Notes under the pieces: generated by a model
Told to the model about the DNA's origin: nothing
The model's input: the letters and a program-made list of their open reading frames with translations, nothing else
The model's database searches: none
Part shown: positions 6,031 to 9,446 of the stretch, piece after piece
Layout of the letters: the number at the start of each line of letters is the position of its first letter
Position numbering within the stretch: the first letter of the stretch is position 1
Program-made: the position numbers and the translations under genes
From: Bacillota bacterium
Lineage (GTDB): Bacteria; Bacillota_A; Clostridia; Tissierellales; Peptoniphilaceae
DNA: 9,446 nt
Reading direction: 5' to 3'
NCBI GenBank assembly: GCA_023443045.1
Contig: JAEZWK010000032.1
Location: forward strand, 1-9,446

Positions 6031-7247
6031 TATTGAGCTTCAGCAATTCCTAATTCAGTTTTTTGTTCTGGTGTAAAATCTTTGGTTAATCCGACTAATT
6101 GTTTTAATAAGTAAAATTTTTCTCCGCCTATAACTGATTCGTGTACCCAGCCTTCTTCTCCTAAATCTTTTAATCCATCAATAGCCGCTTTAAGAGCTTT
6201 TGCATTTTCCATATTTACTTCTTTCTTCAATTTTTCTAAAAGTTCATATGCTTTTTCAATTTTTTCTCTTTCAGCTTTGATTTCAGCTATTTCACCATTT
6301 TTAGCTTTTTCTACTAATTGTACCCATGAATAGTTTTCGCCGTTTGAATATTTTAGCACTACATTTCCTTCTTTATCCATAACGAAGATGGTTGGGAAAT
6401 ATACACTGTCGTCGCCTGTAAGTGTCTTGATATACTCGATCATTGCCTCATCCATAGCAAAGTATTTGTAGTTTTCTGGATATTCAGCTAATTCAAATTT
6501 TGAGTGAGCCATTTTGTCATCATATCTCTTGTAATCATAGATTAGAGAAATAACTTGTGAGTTGTTGTCAGCTTTTAAAAACTCATTTAAGTGAGCTTTT
6601 TCAAGTCCGCACCATCCGCACCATGGAGCCCATGCAAATAGAATTGTGTAATCTTTTTTAGCGTATAATTCTTTTAAGCCTTCAACTGTTGTTGTTTCAT
6701 AAACAGTTTTTGTAGGATAGATGATAAATTCATTATCTTTAAGATCTGTGTAATAAATTTCTCCCAATCCTTTTCTTAGAGAACCTAATTGGATGTAATA
6801 TTCTTTATCAATGATTAGTGCATCCCAAGGTTTTTCAACTTTTTCACCATTTAATGATAATGCTAATTCAACTTTTGTGTACTTAGTTGTAGCTTCTTTA
6901 GCTACATTGTCAGTATCTTTTTTAGCATAGTCTTTTCCAATAACTAAATCAAGTGTTTTATTTTTGTTATCCCATGCTATATCAAATTTAGCATCTGTAC
7001 CAGCTAATAATGCTGCCATATCTCTTAAACGAATGTAATAACTAGAATATGCTTCTTCATAGTCATCATCCCACTGAATTAAGTTATAGATATTAGCTAC
7101 TTTTTCTTCGCCATTCATCATAACTTTTAGATCAGCTTTTTCTAATTGTGGAAAATCTTCTTTCTTTAGCTCTTCTGCATTTACCATTGGCGCAAATAAA
7201 CTAAACGCCATAAATAGAGCTAAAATTGTGCATAAAAATTTTTTCAT
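6030..7247 (-). CDS. Secreted thioredoxin-fold protein with copper amine oxidase N-like region
   Basis: The 405-residue protein begins with a Sec signal peptide (1-24, probable cleavage VNA|EE) and has no lipobox, so it should be exported. Residues 38-104 and 126-178 look like two half-repeats of the 'copper amine oxidase N-terminal-like' wall or stalk region common in clostridial exported proteins (NGEEKV...YYIRLRDMAALLAG; LNGEKVEK...YYIQLGSLRKGLG). A thioredoxin-like domain follows at about 186-315, with active-site motif WCGWC (209-213) and a probable cis-proline in YFPTIF (P285). The name of the first region does not imply copper oxidase activity. The TlpA-like fold suggests extracytoplasmic thiol-disulfide chemistry. 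A charged helix (317-345) leads to a terminal module (346-401) that recurs in the next gene product. AGGAGG lies five bases before the ATG. The only other cysteine, C6, is in the signal peptide. Confidence 0.88.
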   Translation of the reverse strand: MKKFLCTILALFMAFSLFAPMVNAEELKKEDFPQLEKADLKVMMNGEEKVANIYNLIQWDDDYEEAYSSYYIRLRDMAALLAGTDAKFDIAWDNKNKTLDLVIGKDYAKKDTDNVAKEATTKYTKVELALSLNGEKVEKPWDALIIDKEYYIQLGSLRKGLGEIYYTDLKDNEFIIYPTKTVYETTTVEGLKELYAKKDYTILFAWAPWCGWCGLEKAHLNEFLKADNNSQVISLIYDYKRYDDKMAHSKFELAEYPENYKYFAMDEAMIEYIKTLTGDDSVYFPTIFVMDKEGNVVLKYSNGENYSWVQLVEKAKNGEIAEIKAEREKIEKAYELLEKLKKEVNMENAKALKAAIDGLKDLGEEGWVHESVIGGEKFYLLKQLVGLTKDFTPEQKTELGIAEAQ

Positions 7248-7278
7248 ATGCTCCTCCTAATTTTTTTTCATTACAATA

Positions 7279-7307
7279 ATTATATCACTTTATTTAATTA
7301 ATTACAA
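7279..7307 (-). promoter_or_regulatory. Promoter of the secreted thioredoxin-like gene
   Basis: On the minus strand TTGTAA (7307-7302, four of six matches) is followed after 17 bases by TATAAT (7284-7279), extended to TGATATAAT. The leader is about 25 bases and ends in AGGAGG. The -35 element lies right after the clpB terminator. Confidence 0.8.
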
Positions 7308-7334
7308 ATAAAAAGAGAGAATTAATCTCTCTTT
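7302..7334 (-). terminator. Rho-independent terminator of clpB
   Basis: On the minus strand AAAGAGAGA and TCTCTCTTT form a perfect 9-bp stem (plus-strand arms 7312-7320 and 7326-7334) around TTAAT, followed by TT-rich sequence. The clpB stop codon (7324-7322) lies in the loop. G+C in the stem is modest, so termination may be incomplete. Confidence 0.75.
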
Positions 7335-9446
7335 AAAATCATATTTCCATCCACCACATCTACGAGTACATTATCTCCGTCAGAAATACTTCCTTTTAAT
7401 ATATCTTTAGCTAGTATATTTTCTACATTGCTCATGAGGAATCTTTTTACAGGTCTTGCTCCAAAACTTTCGTCATATGAATTTTCTAGCACAAAATCTC
7501 TTGCTTTTTGACTTAGTTTTAGTGTTATATTTTTCTCTTTTAGCACCTCGTTTAAAGAATTTATCAAAAGATCTATAATCTGATTTAGATTTTCTTTATT
7601 TAGCGGTCTAAACATAATTATTTCATCTATTCTATTTAAAAATTCAGGTCTAAATGCAAGTTTTAACTCTTCGTCGACTTCATTTCTTGCCTCATCAGTA
7701 ATGAGCCCATCTTTTATTCCATCAAATATATATCTACTTCCTATATTCGATGTCATAATAATTACAGTATTAGAAAAATCTACAACTCTACCCTGATTAT
7801 CAGTTAGTCTTCCGTCATCTAGGACTTGCAAAAGCACATTAAATACATCCGGATGAGCTTTTTCTATTTCATCTAAAAGAACTACACTATATGGCTTTCT
7901 TCTTACCGCTTCTGTTAGCTGGCCACCCTCTTCATATCCTACATATCCCGGGGGAGCTCCTATAAGTCTAGATACTGAAAATTTTTCCATATATTCACTC
8001 ATATCTATTCTTATCATATTTTTATCATCATCAAAGAGTGTTTTTGTAATTTCTTTAGTTAGATGAGTTTTACCAACTCCTGTGGGACCCAAGAATAAAA
8101 ATGATCCAATGGGACGATTTTTCCCTGAAAGCCCCGCTCTATTTCTCTGTATCGCACCAACAATTTTTTCTATCGCCTCATCCTGACCGATTACAGTTTT
8201 CATAAGATGCTGATCTAGCTCCAAAAGTTTTTCCCTATCACTTTGATTTAGTTTAGAAACTGGTATGCCCGTCCACTGGTTAACCACTTTTGCTATTTCA
8301 TCCTCAGTTACTTCCATATTCAAAATCTTATCTTCTTTTTCATTTTCAGTTAGATATTTTAATTCTTCTTCCAATTTGGGTAAAGTACCAAACTTAAGTT
8401 CACTCAAATGCTCTAGATTATATTCTCTTTCGGCTTTTTCTATTTCCAATTTTACATTATCTATTTTTTCTTTTACTTCTTTTATCTTTTCGAGTTCTGA
8501 TTTTTCTTCTTCCCATCTCTCTTTTAAAACCTGATATTTTTTCTTCTCTTCTGATAATTCTCCTTCTAAAATCTCAAGCCTTTTTTTAGAATTCTGATCA
8601 GTCTCTTTTTTAAGAGCCTCGCGCTCAATTTCTAGCTGCAATATTTTTCTTTCCATCTCATCTATTTCTATAGGTGAAGAATCTATCTGAGTTCTAACCA
8701 TAGCAGATGCTTCATCCATAAGGTCAATCGCCTTATCTGGTAAAAATCTATCTGTGATATATCTGTTGGATAGAGTAGCTGCTGCTATAACCGCGCTATC
8801 AGAAATTCTAATTCCGTGGTGAAGCTCATATTTATCCTTTATACCTCTAAGAATTGAAATGGTATCCATAACTGTGGGTTCTGTAACCAAAACTTTTTGG
8901 AAACGTCTTTCTAGTGCAGGATCTTTTTCTATATATTTTTTATATTCGTCTAAAGTAGTAGCACCAATCGCGTGCAAAACACCTCTAGCAAGTAATGGTT
9001 TTAGAAGATTACCCGCATCCATAGCTCCGCTTGTTCTTCCGGCACCTACTATTGTGTGTATCTCGTCGATAAACATTATTATCCTGCCTTCAGATTTTTC
9101 TACTTCCTCTAAAACTGATTTTAATCTCTCCTCAAACTCACCCTGATATTTTGCACCAGCTATCAATGCACCCATATCCAAGCTAAAAATTGTTTTATTT
9201 TTAAGTCCGTCTGGCACATCATTTTTTACTATCCTCTGAGCCAAACCTTCTACTATGGCAGTTTTACCTACACCAGGCTCCCCGATTAAAACCGGATTAT
9301 TTTTGGTTCTTCTAGATAAAATACGTATACAATCACGAATTTCCTCATCTCTACCAATTACCGGATCTACCTTGCCATTTTTTGCCTCTTCTACCAAATC
9401 TCTACCAAATCTAGTAAGCACGCTGTAATTGGATTCGGGATTATTG
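7322..9446 (-). CDS. clpB: ClpB-type AAA+ disaggregase, N-terminal domain cut off by window edge (partial)
   Basis: The frame is open to the right edge: codons upstream of the GTG at 9421 read NNPESNYS, the usual linker before the first ATPase domain, so that GTG is not the start. The visible 707 residues contain, in order: AAA+ domain 1 with Walker A GEPGVGKT (55-62), a pore loop KYQG (99-102) and Walker B ending FIDE (about 125-128); a full-length charged coiled-coil M-domain (about 263-383); and AAA+ domain 2 with Walker A GPTGVGKT (453-460), pore loop GYVG (500-503), Walker B VVLLDE (521-526) and MTSN (564-567). The long M-domain and lack of a ClpP-binding loop motif fit ClpB rather than ClpA/ClpC. 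ClpB threads aggregated proteins through its hexameric pore, working with DnaK/DnaJ/GrpE in the cytoplasm. Promoter and N-domain are outside the window, so heat-shock control cannot be judged. All catalytic motifs are intact. Confidence 0.96.
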   Translation of the reverse strand, partial: NNPESNYSVLTRFGRDLVEEAKNGKVDPVIGRDEEIRDCIRILSRRTKNNPVLIGEPGVGKTAIVEGLAQRIVKNDVPDGLKNKTIFSLDMGALIAGAKYQGEFEERLKSVLEEVEKSEGRIIMFIDEIHTIVGAGRTSGAMDAGNLLKPLLARGVLHAIGATTLDEYKKYIEKDPALERRFQKVLVTEPTVMDTISILRGIKDKYELHHGIRISDSAVIAAATLSNRYITDRFLPDKAIDLMDEASAMVRTQIDSSPIEIDEMERKILQLEIEREALKKETDQNSKKRLEILEGELSEEKKKYQVLKERWEEEKSELEKIKEVKEKIDNVKLEIEKAEREYNLEHLSELKFGTLPKLEEELKYLTENEKEDKILNMEVTEDEIAKVVNQWTGIPVSKLNQSDREKLLELDQHLMKTVIGQDEAIEKIVGAIQRNRAGLSGKNRPIGSFLFLGPTGVGKTHLTKEITKTLFDDDKNMIRIDMSEYMEKFSVSRLIGAPPGYVGYEEGGQLTEAVRRKPYSVVLLDEIEKAHPDVFNVLLQVLDDGRLTDNQGRVVDFSNTVIIMTSNIGSRYIFDGIKDGLITDEARNEVDEELKLAFRPEFLNRIDEIIMFRPLNKENLNQIIDLLINSLNEVLKEKNITLKLSQKARDFVLENSYDESFGARPVKRFLMSNVENILAKDILKGSISDGDNVLVDVVDGNMILKRD

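Noticed and set aside
8265..9146. Plus-strand open frames opposite clpB
   Set aside because: They are Ser/Phe-rich antisense shadows of a strongly conserved gene.
9419..9421. GTG as the start of clpB
   Set aside because: The frame continues upstream to the edge with a typical ClpB linker, and no ribosome binding site precedes the GTG.

Overview
The window is AT-rich (roughly one third G+C by eye). Genes are tightly packed, have strong AGGAGG-type ribosome binding sites, and often start from extended -10 promoters (TGnTATAAT). This fits a low-GC Gram-positive anaerobe of the Clostridia/Tissierellia type. The secreted protein built from a clostridial 'copper amine oxidase N-like' region fused to a thioredoxin fold supports this, but the taxon is an inference. 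Nearly all genes are on the minus strand, so the reading order runs from high to low coordinates.

Layout from right to left on the minus strand. (1) 9446-7322: most of clpB, cut by the window edge, ending in a hairpin terminator. (2) 7247-5695: a two-gene unit with its own promoter. It encodes a secreted WCGWC thioredoxin-like protein and, overlapping by one base, a 111-residue membrane-anchored protein. The two proteins share a C-terminal module of about 55 residues. (3) 5601-3054: a potassium-uptake operon. An RCK-N-only subunit is followed by a full-length RCK subunit with an altered nucleotide-binding loop, and then by the TrkH/KtrB-type channel subunit. (4) 2935-2183: an unrecognised six-helix membrane protein with a soluble tail, as a single-gene unit. 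(5) 2119-374: a type I restriction-modification specificity gene, hsdS, with no hsdM or hsdR in the window. At the left edge, the 3' end of a plus-strand PTS EIIA(Glc)-family gene converges on hsdS across a bidirectional terminator.

The most notable feature is hsdS. It encodes three target-recognition domains (TRDs) instead of the usual two, each followed by a helix ending in KQYEYYRD. Between TRD2 and TRD3 the gene carries an imperfect tetranucleotide tract (TCTG/AGAC, 4.75 units). Losing or gaining one unit would bring an in-frame stop within a few codons, leaving a normal-sized two-TRD HsdS. I read this as a possible slippage switch between two- and three-TRD forms. It is a hypothesis, because the tract is short and interrupted.

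A second candidate novelty is the secreted thioredoxin/small membrane protein pair with its shared C-terminal module. The Trk operon has a split gating ring: one subunit keeps the canonical GxGxxG site and lacks RCK-C, while the other has RCK-C and a degenerate site. Four transcription units end with the stop codon embedded in the terminator hairpin. No tRNA, rRNA, CRISPR array or insertion sequence was seen.
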